Assembly (NCBI RefSeq): GCF_026965555.1
Contig: NZ_CP114040.1
Coordinates: forward strand, 4,154,001-4,218,000
Direction of reading: 5' to 3'
From: Nannocystis punicea
GTDB lineage: Bacteria > Myxococcota_A > Polyangia > Nannocystales > Nannocystaceae
DNA: 64,000 bases
Each line of letters begins with the position of its first letter. The first letter of the stretch is position 1. The translations under genes were made by a program, and so were the position numbers. The notes beneath the pieces were generated by a model. It worked only from the letters and a program-made list of their open reading frames with translations, was not told where the DNA came from and made no database searches. Of the stretch, positions 40,149 to 48,730 are shown piece after piece.

Positions 40149-41918
40149 ATGACCATGAAGACTTCCATGCTTCGACTCTTCTCCACCGGGCTGTGTGTGA
40201 CTGCGCTCGCGGCGTGCGGTGACGCCGTCGACAACGTCACGGGCGTCACGGATGGCCAGACCGAGGGCAACACCTCGAGCGACTCCACCGACACAAACCC
40301 GACGCCGGGCAGCAACAGCAACTCGGAGAGCGACTCCACGCCGACGACGACCACGCCGACGACGGGCATGAGCATGGGCGAGACCCAGGCCACGACCGAC
40401 GCCACGACCACCACCACCGAGGGCACGACCGATTCGACGACGACGATGGGCGTGACCGAGGGGGACCCGGAGTGTGGCAACGGCGTGCAAGAGGGCAACG
40501 AGGAGTGCGACGACGGCAACCAGGACGCGGGCGACGGTTGCGAGCCCAACTGTGTCATCACCGCGGTGTGCGGCAACGGCACGGTCGAGTCCGGCGAGGC
40601 CTGCGACGACGGCAACACCGAGGACGGTGACGAGTGCAGCGGCGACTGCCTCACCTCCACGCCGCAGCAGAACTGCGGCAACGGCACCGTCGAGGACCCC
40701 GAGGTGTGCGACGACGGCAACCAGGACGCGGGCGACGGTTGCGAGCCCGACTGCACCTTCACCCCGGCGATGTGCGGCAACGGCGTCAAGGATCGGGGCG
40801 AGCAGTGCGACGACGGCAACATGACCAACGGCGGTCCGAACGACTTCTGCCTCAACAACTGCACGCTGTACCAGCCGGCCAACTGCCAGGCGCCCGCGGA
40901 CTACGTCGTCTGTGACAACACGCCCGAGGTCATCAGCGACAAGGGCGACAAGACCAACATGTTGAAGGCGATGGGCATCTGCAACGCCGCGCCGAACAAC
41001 TCGATCGTCACGACGGACTTCCAGCACTCGAACCCGGTCAACGTCAGCTGGCAGGTGGCCAAGGGCTACGGCACCTACATGTTCGACCACGACAACGATC
41101 CGGTTACGCCGAACCAGCGGCTGTACAGCCCGCGCGAGGGCGACACCTTCCTCATCATCTCGAACGGCGAGATCAAGGCGCCGAACGGGGAGGGCGTGGT
41201 CATCGAGTCGCCCAACAACCAGGGCACCACCGACAACGGCAACCCCGACAACCAGCCGTTGCCGATGCCCTTCAAGGCCAAGAACGGCAGCAACAACGGC
41301 GCCGGCGGCACCCCGTTCAAGGACTGCGACAACGGCGCCGGCGACAACGACTGCTCCGACACCATCCAGGCGCAGTGGGAGATGACGAACGCCGACGGCA
41401 ACGACCGCATCTACTTCAGCTTCAAGACGCTCGTGCCGCCGGGGACCTTCGGCTACACCTTCGAGTTCGCGTTCTGCTCGGCCGAGTGGCCGGTCTACGT
41501 CGACACCGTGTGGAACGACCTGCTCATCGCCTACCAGGTCGACCCCACGCCCGACGACCCGAACGCCGTCCCGCCGATCGACCCGTACAGCGGCAACGTC
41601 ACCTTCATCCCCGACCCGAACGACCCGGCCAAGGGCCTGCCGATCACCATCACCGCGCTCGACCCGTACTTCGTCCAGAAGGGCTACACCAACAACGAGC
41701 CCCAGCTGGCCGGCACCGGCTTCGAGACCCACGCCTGCTCCGACTGGTTCACCGCCAAGGGCGGCGTCCAGCCCGGCGCGGAGATCACCGTCGGCTTCTT
41801 CCTCGCCGACATGTCCGACGAGTACCTGTCGACCGCGGCGCTGCTCGACAACTTCCGCTGGGACTGCGAGGGCTGCGTCCCCAGCGAGGTCGACGACTGC
41901 GGCGTCCAGCCGATGTGA
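40149..41918 (+). CDS. Secreted lipoprotein, DUF4215 repeats plus choice-of-anchor L domain (copy 3)
   Basis: 589 residues, same order of parts: signal MLRLFSTGLCVTALAAC, Thr/Ser/Asn spacer, four Cys repeats and the choice-of-anchor L part (LYSPREGDTFLIISNGEI, FEFAFCSAEWPVYVDTVWND, ETHACSDWFTAKGGVQPG). It is the most divergent copy in the middle of the large domain (YFVQKGYTNNEPQLAGTGF where copies 1 and 2 have YYDGPGY). ATG 40149 or 40155 may start it. Upstream it lacks the element shared by copies 1 and 2. A good terminator follows. Confidence 0.88.
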   Translation: MTMKTSMLRLFSTGLCVTALAACGDAVDNVTGVTDGQTEGNTSSDSTDTNPTPGSNSNSESDSTPTTTTPTTGMSMGETQATTDATTTTTEGTTDSTTTMGVTEGDPECGNGVQEGNEECDDGNQDAGDGCEPNCVITAVCGNGTVESGEACDDGNTEDGDECSGDCLTSTPQQNCGNGTVEDPEVCDDGNQDAGDGCEPDCTFTPAMCGNGVKDRGEQCDDGNMTNGGPNDFCLNNCTLYQPANCQAPADYVVCDNTPEVISDKGDKTNMLKAMGICNAAPNNSIVTTDFQHSNPVNVSWQVAKGYGTYMFDHDNDPVTPNQRLYSPREGDTFLIISNGEIKAPNGEGVVIESPNNQGTTDNGNPDNQPLPMPFKAKNGSNNGAGGTPFKDCDNGAGDNDCSDTIQAQWEMTNADGNDRIYFSFKTLVPPGTFGYTFEFAFCSAEWPVYVDTVWNDLLIAYQVDPTPDDPNAVPPIDPYSGNVTFIPDPNDPAKGLPITITALDPYFVQKGYTNNEPQLAGTGFETHACSDWFTAKGGVQPGAEITVGFFLADMSDEYLSTAALLDNFRWDCEGCVPSEVDDCGVQPM

Positions 41919-41942
41919 GCCGCGCGTCTCCACGCGCACGAC

Positions 41943-41981
41943 GAGGGCTCCGGAGCGCCGCTCCGGGGCCCTCGGGCTTTT
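41943..41981 (+). terminator. Terminator after copy 3
   Basis: 13-bp stem (41943-41955 with 41961-41973, one G-T pair), CGCCG loop, then GGGCTTTT. Confidence 0.75.
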
Positions 41982-42090
41982 GCGGGGGTCGTGGGGCCCG
42001 AGCCGTCGTCGCTAGGCCAGGCCGGCCGTGCGAGGCGAGAGCGGGCTCGGCGGGCTCGACGTTCTTGCGGTTCGCGAGGGGCGCTCGCCT

Positions 42091-42168
42091 ATGTCCCTGC
42101 GAACATGACCGAACCAGCATGTCCTGATGGGCATGTCCTCACGGGAATGCTCGTCGGGACATGTCTCG
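42091..42168. repeat. Intergenic cluster of dyad half-sites
   Basis: Four ATGTCC-type half-sites and one ACATGTC in 78 bases of the convergent gap between copy 3 and the large repeat gene. The best dyad is CATGTCC-tgat-GGGCATG (42118-42135, one G-T pair). No other structure is apparent. Confidence 0.55.
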
Positions 42169-42194
42169 CGGGCCAGCGGCCGACGCGCCGGCGC

Positions 42195-45100
42195 TCAGGG
42201 CTTCTTCTCGACCGGCGTCGCGGCCGGGCTCACCGGCTTCGCCGCGGGCAGGGCCTTGGGGGCGGGCGGCTGGGCAGCCTTGAGGCGCTTGCGGCGGGGC
42301 TCCCACACGGCCTTGGGGCGCAGGGGGATCCGGCCGCCGAACAGCGAGAAGTAGCGCTGCACGCCGTCGTTGCCGCCGCCGAGGATGCCGAACAGGGCGC
42401 GCCAGTGGAGGCCCTTCTTGGTGCCGATCGACTCGCCCTGGGCGTCGCGGATCGGCTGCTCGTCGCGCCACCACCAGCCGAGGCCGGGGCCGACGACCTG
42501 GACGTCGCGGCCGCGACCGCGATGGCGCGCCCACAGGGCCGGCACGACCTGGGTGATGCGGCCCTTGCGGCGGATGTCCCACCACAGGAAGGCGCCGAAG
42601 GTGCCCGAGCTGTCGCCGCGCTCGATGTGCCAGACCAGCGGGAACTGGACCCAGTCGTTGTCCTGGCCGCGCCGGCGCTGGAACAGCAGGGCCGGGAAGA
42701 CGCTGGTGAAGGAGGTGTCCTTGGCCCAGTTGTTGTCGCGCAGGAACAGCGGGAGGAGCCACGTCATGCGCCGCTCGGCGTAGCTGTGCGCGGTGTAGAA
42801 GAGCGGCGGCGCGACCACGGTCGTCACCTTGTGCGGCCGGCGGAAGTTCCACACCATCAGGCCGGCCTGGAACCACCGGTAGTCCTCGCGGTGGGCGCCG
42901 ACGAACAGCGGCGGCAGCACGACGGTGGTGCTGCGGTCCTTGGTCCGGTAGGCCTTGCGGAAGAACAGCGGGAAGAAGACGGTGGTCTTGAACTGCCGCG
43001 TCGTGGTGTGGCCGAAGTTGAGCGCGTACCAGGTGAGGCGCTCGCCGGGCCGCACGTTGGCGCCGCCCAGGAGGGTGAGGAACCGGCGGCCGCCCGGGTC
43101 CTTGTCGAAGTAGTAGAGCATCAGCGCGCCGTGGCTGGTGCGGCCCTTGCCGTCCTTGCCGTAGAGGAACAGCGGCCACGAGCCCCACAGCGTGTAGCGG
43201 CAACGATCGTCGTCCTCCTCGCGGAAGCCGCACTTCTGGTAGCGGAACGCGAACGGGACCACGCCGGTGAAGCGGAAGTTCTTGTGGAGGCGGAAGATGT
43301 CGAAGAAGATCGGCGGCGTCAGGCTGAAGCGCGTGAAGTTGAACTGACCCTTCACGCCGACCACGAACGGGAACGCGACCCACGAGCGGCGACCGTTGGC
43401 GCGCCGGCGGTCGAACCACAGCGGCACCGCGATGGTGGTGTGCTCGAGCTTGTTCTTGTCGGCCTGGTGGAAGATGAGCGGCAGCGAGACCAGGCGCCGC
43501 TTGTCGACCGAGTCGTGCCACCAGTAGAGCGGGACCACGCCGGCGTTGAGCGAGGTGCGGGTCAGGCGGTGGAACGCCGGGCCGGCGATGAGCGTGTGGG
43601 TGCGCCGGACCTTGTCGCGGCTGTAGAAGAACGGCAGCACGAGCCCGGCGTCGACGTCGATGCCCTCGGGCTGGCGCTGGCGGAAGTAGAACGGGACGAC
43701 CGCGAGGTTCTTGCGCGGCTTCTCGCCGCGGGTGGCGGTGCGCCAGACCAGCGGCGACCACATGTCGAGGTCCTCGCTCGGCGCGCGGTGGCGGGCGAAC
43801 AGCGGCGCGACCACGAGGTTGCTGGCGACGCCGCCCTCGACCTTGCGGCGGTCGTAGAAGACCAGCGGGATCAGGCCGAAGCCGCGGCGGGTCGGATCCT
43901 TGTAGCCGCGGAAGCCGTACAGAAGCGCGGCCGCCGACCAGGTGCGCTGCTCCGGCGTGCGGTAGGCGCCGCCCAGCGGAGTGAGGGTGAGCGTCTTGCC
44001 CTCGCGCTGGCGGCGGTAGAACAGCGGGAACAGGGCGGTGTGACGCTCGCCGCCCGGGCGCTTCACGTCCCAGAACAGGTTGAGGACGCCGAGAGTGCGG
44101 TGGTCGGGGCCCTTGTCGCGCGCGAACACCAGCGACACCGTGCGCGAGCGCTGGGCCTCGACGTCGTGGACGTGCCCGAAGAGCAAGGGCGGGACGATGC
44201 CGTAGCGGAACTTGTCGTCACGGCCGGCGAACACCAGCGGGGCGAGGCCGCCGTGGCCGCCGCTCTTGACCTTCTTGGCGTAGATCGGGCCGAGCACCCA
44301 CAGGTCGCTCGGCTTCTGCGGGTCGGTGTCGCGGCGGTGCCAGAACAGCGGGGTGATGGTCTGGTACGAGCGGGTGCCGTCGCGGCCGACGAACGCCAGC
44401 GGGGCGAAGCCGGCGTCCCAGCGCTCGCCGCGGCGGCGGTAGTAGCCGAGCACGCCGGCCGAGACGGTGCGCGAGCCCTTGCCGTCGAAGGCGCTCGGGT
44501 CGTGCGAGTGGCCGAACAGCGGGGTGACGACCTGGAAGCTCTTGCCGCCCGGCTCGTTGCGCACGAAGGTGAGGAGCGGGGTGATGCCGAAGCCCCAGCG
44601 GCCGTTCTCGCCCGAGCGGCCGCCGCCGAGCAGCGTGTAGACCCGCGTGTCCTGCGGGCTCTTGCGCGCGTAGACGAGGGGCACGAACACGCTGCTGGTG
44701 ACGCCGGCCTTGACGTCGCCGAACTGCCAGAACAGCGGGAAGAACACCCGGTTGCGCTGCTCGGGGTCGCGGTAGCTGACCCACGGGAACACCGACCAGG
44801 CGACGCTGCCGCGGTCGCGGTTCTCGGACCGCCACACCAGCGGCGTGGCCGAGAACAGCTTGCGCGTCGGGGTCTGGCTCGAGAACGTGAGGAGCGGCGG
44901 GACGGCCCACGCGCGCCGGCTGCGGGCCTTGTCGCTGCGCTGCACGTACAGCAGCGTCCACAGGTCCTTGCGGTTGCCGTACTCGCTCGACTGCCAGTGC
45001 ACGAGCGGCAGCACCGTGTGCCACTTGACCCCGCGGGCCTTGTTCTGGCCGCCGAGGTACAGCGGGACGCCGACGTTGACGGTGCTCGGGCCGCGGGTGA

Positions 45101-46148
45101 CGCGGTAGAACAGCGGGAAGCCGACGAAGTAGCGCAGGTCGTTGAGCGGGTCCTTGTCGGTGGTGTTCTTGTGGCCGTACCAGAACAGGATCGCCGAGAA
45201 GCCGCGCAGGCTGTCGGGCGTCTTCTGGTGGTAGTGGAACGGGACGACCACCAGGTTCTTGACCGACTTGTTGCCCCACCGCCAGACGAACGGGAACTGG
45301 CCGAAGCTGTACTGCTCGCCGACCCGCTTGTAGCCCATCAGCAGCGCCACCGCGCCCCAGCTGGTGGTGCGCTCGCTGAACGAGCCGAAGAACAGGATCG
45401 CCGGCGACAGCCAGCGCCGCTTGGCGGTCCGCTGGCTGTACCAACCTGTCGTCAAGGACAGGTCGAAGTGGAACAGCTTCTCCGGGTGGTTGGCCGCGGG
45501 CGTGCGGTGGAAGAACAGCGGCGGCAGCGTCAGCGCGCGCGTGCGGTGCGTCGTGTAGGTGCGATCGATCCAGAACGGCGGGACGCTCTTGCCCTTGACG
45601 AAGCGCGGGGCCTCCTCCTGCGGCTCGGGCTCCTCCTTCGGCTCGGCGGTGGCGATCGGCGCGTACAGCTGGCCCTCCGCGACCTCCGCGGGGGCAGGGG
45701 CGGGCGTCGGCGCGTCGGCGTCCGCGTCGGCTTCGCCCTCCTCGGCCGGCGCCGGCAGGTTGGGCGCCGGGCGCGTCAGCGGGCTGCCCGTGGGGACAGG
45801 TCCTGAAGGCGCTGGCGCTTCGGACATGTCCTCGGGGGCAGGTTCGACGGGCGCCTCGGCGGCGGGCGGTTCGCCGGCAGGCGCCTCGCCGGGCAGGCGG
45901 CGCGGGGTGGTCCGCGGCGGCGGCCCGAGCAGCAGCGGCGCGCCGAGGCCGGTGACCAGGTCGGCGGCGCGCAGGCCCGGGGCGGCGCGCAGGCTCGGCA
46001 GCAGCGGCGGCGCCGGCGGAGCGACGACCCCGAGCGCGCCGGTGCGGGTGCGTGCCTGGCTGTCCTGAGGGACAAGTCCGATCAGACAGGCGCCGACGAG
46101 GCACGACACCGCGAGCACGCGCGAGCGAACGACGCCGGACTCGAGCAC
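42195..46148 (-). CDS. Large secreted protein of about 38 PLF-type beta repeats
   Basis: 1,317 residues from GTG 46148: signal peptide (VRSRVLAVSCLVGACLIGLV ending at DSQA), a Pro/Ala/Glu-rich linker to about 200, then about 1,070 residues made of some 38 units. Each unit is about 28 residues with a core of aliphatic-P-L-aromatic (FPLFYRR, TPLVWRS, APLVFAG, LPLFLRD) followed by a basic/Gly turn and a second short strand. No Cys pairs or catalytic motif; aromatic residues alternate as in membrane beta strands. I do not recognise the family. It could be a very large barrel or a beta-solenoid on the cell surface. A longer start at TTG 46274 precedes the likely promoter, so I prefer 46148. The C-terminus is Lys/Pro/Ala-rich. 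Confidence 0.75.
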   Translation of the reverse strand: MLESGVVRSRVLAVSCLVGACLIGLVPQDSQARTRTGALGVVAPPAPPLLPSLRAAPGLRAADLVTGLGAPLLLGPPPRTTPRRLPGEAPAGEPPAAEAPVEPAPEDMSEAPAPSGPVPTGSPLTRPAPNLPAPAEEGEADADADAPTPAPAPAEVAEGQLYAPIATAEPKEEPEPQEEAPRFVKGKSVPPFWIDRTYTTHRTRALTLPPLFFHRTPAANHPEKLFHFDLSLTTGWYSQRTAKRRWLSPAILFFGSFSERTTSWGAVALLMGYKRVGEQYSFGQFPFVWRWGNKSVKNLVVVPFHYHQKTPDSLRGFSAILFWYGHKNTTDKDPLNDLRYFVGFPLFYRVTRGPSTVNVGVPLYLGGQNKARGVKWHTVLPLVHWQSSEYGNRKDLWTLLYVQRSDKARSRRAWAVPPLLTFSSQTPTRKLFSATPLVWRSENRDRGSVAWSVFPWVSYRDPEQRNRVFFPLFWQFGDVKAGVTSSVFVPLVYARKSPQDTRVYTLLGGGRSGENGRWGFGITPLLTFVRNEPGGKSFQVVTPLFGHSHDPSAFDGKGSRTVSAGVLGYYRRRGERWDAGFAPLAFVGRDGTRSYQTITPLFWHRRDTDPQKPSDLWVLGPIYAKKVKSGGHGGLAPLVFAGRDDKFRYGIVPPLLFGHVHDVEAQRSRTVSLVFARDKGPDHRTLGVLNLFWDVKRPGGERHTALFPLFYRRQREGKTLTLTPLGGAYRTPEQRTWSAAALLYGFRGYKDPTRRGFGLIPLVFYDRRKVEGGVASNLVVAPLFARHRAPSEDLDMWSPLVWRTATRGEKPRKNLAVVPFYFRQRQPEGIDVDAGLVLPFFYSRDKVRRTHTLIAGPAFHRLTRTSLNAGVVPLYWWHDSVDKRRLVSLPLIFHQADKNKLEHTTIAVPLWFDRRRANGRRSWVAFPFVVGVKGQFNFTRFSLTPPIFFDIFRLHKNFRFTGVVPFAFRYQKCGFREEDDDRCRYTLWGSWPLFLYGKDGKGRTSHGALMLYYFDKDPGGRRFLTLLGGANVRPGERLTWYALNFGHTTTRQFKTTVFFPLFFRKAYRTKDRSTTVVLPPLFVGAHREDYRWFQAGLMVWNFRRPHKVTTVVAPPLFYTAHSYAERRMTWLLPLFLRDNNWAKDTSFTSVFPALLFQRRRGQDNDWVQFPLVWHIERGDSSGTFGAFLWWDIRRKGRITQVVPALWARHRGRGRDVQVVGPGLGWWWRDEQPIRDAQGESIGTKKGLHWRALFGILGGGNDGVQRYFSLFGGRIPLRPKAVWEPRRKRLKAAQPPAPKALPAAKPVSPAATPVEKKP
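45444..45463. repeat. Dispersed dyad copy (ACCTGTC/GACAGGT)
   Basis: Perfect 7-bp arms with a six-base spacer (gtcaag) in the first repeats of the large gene; it encodes DLSLTTG on the minus strand. Confidence 0.65.
45794..45845. repeat. Dyad half-site cluster in the Pro-rich linker
   Basis: GGACAGGTCC (45794-45803), GGACATGTCC (45822-45831) and GGCAGGT (45837-45843) follow one another in the low-complexity linker of the large gene, where coding constraint is weak. Confidence 0.55.
46061..46074. repeat. Dispersed dyad copy, exact TGTCC-tgag-GGACA
   Basis: Exact copy with the same spacer (tgag) as the one at 30909-30922. It lies in the signal-peptide region of the large gene and encodes LVPQDSQ. 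Confidence 0.65.
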
Positions 46149-46263
46149 GCGGGCGAGAGGCGGCGCGGCGATCGACTGGACGTCGCCGGGCGCGTCGGGT
46201 CGGGGACTCGCGTCGGCGCCTCCGAGGCGCGCAGTGGGCTCAGAGGCGACCAAGGGCCGGGAG

Positions 46264-46293
46264 GCAATAGCCAATCCGCGTTTGTCGTGTCAA
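46264..46293 (-). promoter_or_regulatory. Candidate promoter of the large repeat gene
   Basis: On the minus strand TTGACA (46293-46288), 18 bases, TATTGC (46269-46264). It places the transcript start near 46257, downstream of the TTG at 46274. Confidence 0.35.
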
Positions 46294-46340
46294 CCAAAGG
46301 ATCTGGGGCTGGCGGCGAAAGGATCCGGGCTGGCGGCGGT

Positions 46341-46369
46341 TTGACAGGCCTGGCGCCACGCGCTACATG
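46341..46369 (+). promoter_or_regulatory. Promoter of yceD-rpmF, probably leaderless
   Basis: Perfect -35 TTGACA (46341-46346), 17-base spacer, -10 TACATG (46364-46369), seven bases before the ATG. Transcription would start at the start codon. Confidence 0.5.
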
Positions 46370-46376
46370 CGGCCGG

Positions 46377-47360
46377 ATGAAGGCCGCGACCCGCGACGAC
46401 GGCACGCAGCTCCCGCCGGAGCTTGACCTCGATCTGGTGGCCCTGGCTCGCTCCGGGCCGGGTCCCTACGTCATCCAGGCGGAGCTCCCGGCGCCGTGGA
46501 TGGCGACCGTGCTGGCGCATACCGACGCGGAAGTCACGAGCGCCGGGTCCACGTCGCTCGAGGTCACGCCGATCGGCGAGGGCACCAGCTATTTGGTCCG
46601 CGGCACCATCCAGGGCGGCTACAGCGTCCCCTGCGCCCGTTGCCTGGCGCCAGCGGCGGTCTCGGCGGGCGGGGAGATTTGCGTGCACTTCGTCCGCGAC
46701 CGCGTCGGCGACGCCGACGACGAGGAGAGCGAGACCGAGTCGCCGGACGAGCGCAGCTTCTCGGGCACGCGCATCGACCTGCGGCCGCTGCTCGTCGAGC
46801 AGGTGCTGCTCAGCTATCCGATCCGGGCGCTGTGCGCCTACGGCGAGGCGTGCCGCGGGCTCTGCATGCGTTGCGGCGCCGAGCTGAACGGTCAGCCGCT
46901 GGGGCCGTGCGCGGCGTGCGGAGCGGCCGACGCCCAGGTGCCGCTCGTCACCCTTGAGGATAAGGACGAGGGCGAGGGTGAGGCGCCGGCCAAGCCCACG
47001 ACCTCATGGCAAGCGGCCTTGCGGCAGCTGGCCGACTCCGGCGTGGACGAGGACGACGACACCTCCGCCGACAACCAGGGCTTCGCCGGCCCTATTCCCG
47101 GCGATGAAGAATTCGATCCCGGGTTCGGCGAGCCCGAGCCGCGACCCGGCGACAAGGTCCCCTCGGCCGGCAAGAAAGCCGGCAAGATCGCAAAGCCGGC
47201 GAGCAGATCGTCCTCTGCGCCCGCGGGCAAGTCGGGCGGCGCCGGCAAGTCGGCCGGGCCGGCCGGCAAGTCGGGCAAGTCGGGCAAGGCGCCGAGCAAG
47301 GCCTCGGGCAAGCCCGCGGCGAAGTCGTCGCCGAAGCCGTCCGGCAAGAAGAAGCAGTGA
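46377..47360 (+). CDS. yceD: YceD/DUF177 protein with long basic tail
   Basis: The N-terminal 190 residues are a DUF177 protein, a family encoded next to L32 and implicated in ribosomal RNA processing or L32 control. CARCLAPAAVSAGGEICVHF, the acidic stretch DADDEESETE, IDLRPLLVEQVLLSYP and LCMRCGAELNGQPLGPC (Cys pairs for a zinc site) are visible. The following 135 residues are unusual: acidic DEDDDTSADNQ, then Lys/Gly/Ser/Pro repeats such as GKSGKSGKAPSKASGKP, like a disordered nucleic-acid-binding tail. Typical DUF177 proteins end near residue 170-190. rpmF follows after 119 bases. Confidence 0.87.
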   Translation: MKAATRDDGTQLPPELDLDLVALARSGPGPYVIQAELPAPWMATVLAHTDAEVTSAGSTSLEVTPIGEGTSYLVRGTIQGGYSVPCARCLAPAAVSAGGEICVHFVRDRVGDADDEESETESPDERSFSGTRIDLRPLLVEQVLLSYPIRALCAYGEACRGLCMRCGAELNGQPLGPCAACGAADAQVPLVTLEDKDEGEGEAPAKPTTSWQAALRQLADSGVDEDDDTSADNQGFAGPIPGDEEFDPGFGEPEPRPGDKVPSAGKKAGKIAKPASRSSSAPAGKSGGAGKSAGPAGKSGKSGKAPSKASGKPAAKSSPKPSGKKKQ

Positions 47361-47443
47361 TCCCTGCCCGGAGGTTTGAGTTATCTCAGGTCCTCCGGGC
47401 GCTCTACCGCCCCCTGCGCCGATTGTGGCGCCGGGAAAAGCGC

Positions 47444-47449
47444 TAGACT
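47444..47449 (+). promoter_or_regulatory. Candidate -10 box of rpmF (TAGACT)
   Basis: TAGACT with TTGTGG 15 bases upstream (47423-47428), 30 bases before the rpmF ATG. The spacing to the -35 is short, so this is tentative. Confidence 0.3.
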
Positions 47450-47479
47450 CCCGCCCCCGCTTCCAAGGCGGTACGTGTC

Positions 47480-47665
47480 ATGGCTGTCCCCAAGAAGAAG
47501 AAGTCCCAGTCCCGTCGCGACATGCGGCGTGCCCACCACGACAAGCGCTCGGCGCCGACCCTCGTCGCCTGCCCGAACTGCCAGGAGCGCGTGCGTAGCC
47601 ACCACGTGTGCCCGGCCTGTGGCCACTACAAGGGTCGTGAGGTGATCGCGATCGCGCAAGAGTAA
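47480..47665 (+). CDS. rpmF: 50S ribosomal protein L32
   Basis: 61 residues, start MAVPKKKKSQSRRDMRRAHH, then CPNCQERVRSHHVCPACGHYKGRE with two CxxC pairs for zinc, so this is the zinc-binding form. yceD-rpmF-plsX-fab is a classic gene order linking ribosome assembly to lipid synthesis. The plsX start lies three bases after the stop. Confidence 0.97.
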   Translation: MAVPKKKKSQSRRDMRRAHHDKRSAPTLVACPNCQERVRSHHVCPACGHYKGREVIAIAQE

Positions 47666-47668
47666 GAG

Positions 47669-48730
47669 GTGGCGGCGACGAGGAAGATCGCGCTCGACGC
47701 CTTCGGCGGTGATCACTGTCCCTTCGTCGAGGTCGAGGCCGCAGTCCTCGCCGCGCGCGCCGGGCAAGAAGTGATCCTCGTCGGGGACCGGGCGCGTCTC
47801 GTGCCGCAGCTCGCGCTCCTCGGGATCTCTCGCTTCGACGGCGAGGACGGGATCACCGTCCATCACGCGTCCGAGACGATCACCATGGAGGACACACCCT
47901 CCAAGGTGGTGCGCTCGAAGCCCGACGCGTCGATGCTCGTGTGCTTCGACCTGGTCCGCCGCGGTCAGGCTGCCGCGGTGGTCTCGGCCGGCAATTCGGG
48001 GGCGATGCTCGCGTGCGGGCTGTTTCGCTTCGGCCGGCTCAAGGGCATCGATCGCCCGGCGATCGTCTCGAGCTTCCCGCGGCCGAAGGGCGGCCCGTGC
48101 GTGCTCATCGACATGGGCGCGAACGTCGACTGCAAGCCGATCAACCTCGTGCAGTTCGCGGTGATGGGGGCGATCTTCGCCAACACCGCGCACGGCAAGA
48201 AGCCGCGCGTCGGGGTGCTGTCGAACGGCAGCGAGGAGGGCAAGGGCACCGACCTCACGCGCGCGGCTCACCGCCTGCTGTCGGCCCACCCGAGCCCGGC
48301 CTTCACCTTCCACGGCTACGTCGAGGGTAAGGACTTCTTTAAGGACACGGTCGACGTCATCGTCACCGACGGGTTCACGGGCAACGTCGCGCTCAAGGTG
48401 ATGGAGGGCACCGCGAGCGGGATCGTCGGGTTCTTGCGCGCGGCGGTGATGAAGACCGCGCGCACGAAGCTCGGCGGGCTGATCCTGCGCCCGGCCTTCC
48501 GCGCCCTGGGCGACCAGCTCGACCCCGACTCGTACGGCGGCGCGCCGCTGCTCGGCGTCGACGGGGTCGCGATCATCTGTCACGGCGGCGCCGGGCCAAA
48601 GGCGCTCGCGGGCGGGATCCGGCTCGCCGCCGACTATGCGGCGCGCGACCTCACGCCGGCGCTGCGGGCCGCGATCGGCGATCACCGCGAGCTGTTCGCC
48701 GCCGCCAAGCGCGAGGATTCACCTGCATGA
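47669..48730 (+). CDS. plsX: Phosphate acyltransferase PlsX
   Basis: Makes acyl phosphate from acyl-ACP, the first step of phospholipid synthesis in most bacteria. 353 residues: IALDAFGGDHCP at the N-terminus, EVILVGDRARL, VVSAGNSGAMLACGLF, VLIDMGANVDCKP, VGVLSNGSEEGKGTDL, VDVIVTDGFTGNVALKVMEG and YGGAPLLGVDGVAIICHG. The GTG at 47669 follows rpmF by three bases. The 3' end overlaps fabD (ATGA). Confidence 0.97.
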   Translation: MAATRKIALDAFGGDHCPFVEVEAAVLAARAGQEVILVGDRARLVPQLALLGISRFDGEDGITVHHASETITMEDTPSKVVRSKPDASMLVCFDLVRRGQAAAVVSAGNSGAMLACGLFRFGRLKGIDRPAIVSSFPRPKGGPCVLIDMGANVDCKPINLVQFAVMGAIFANTAHGKKPRVGVLSNGSEEGKGTDLTRAAHRLLSAHPSPAFTFHGYVEGKDFFKDTVDVIVTDGFTGNVALKVMEGTASGIVGFLRAAVMKTARTKLGGLILRPAFRALGDQLDPDSYGGAPLLGVDGVAIICHGGAGPKALAGGIRLAADYAARDLTPALRAAIGDHRELFAAAKREDSPA

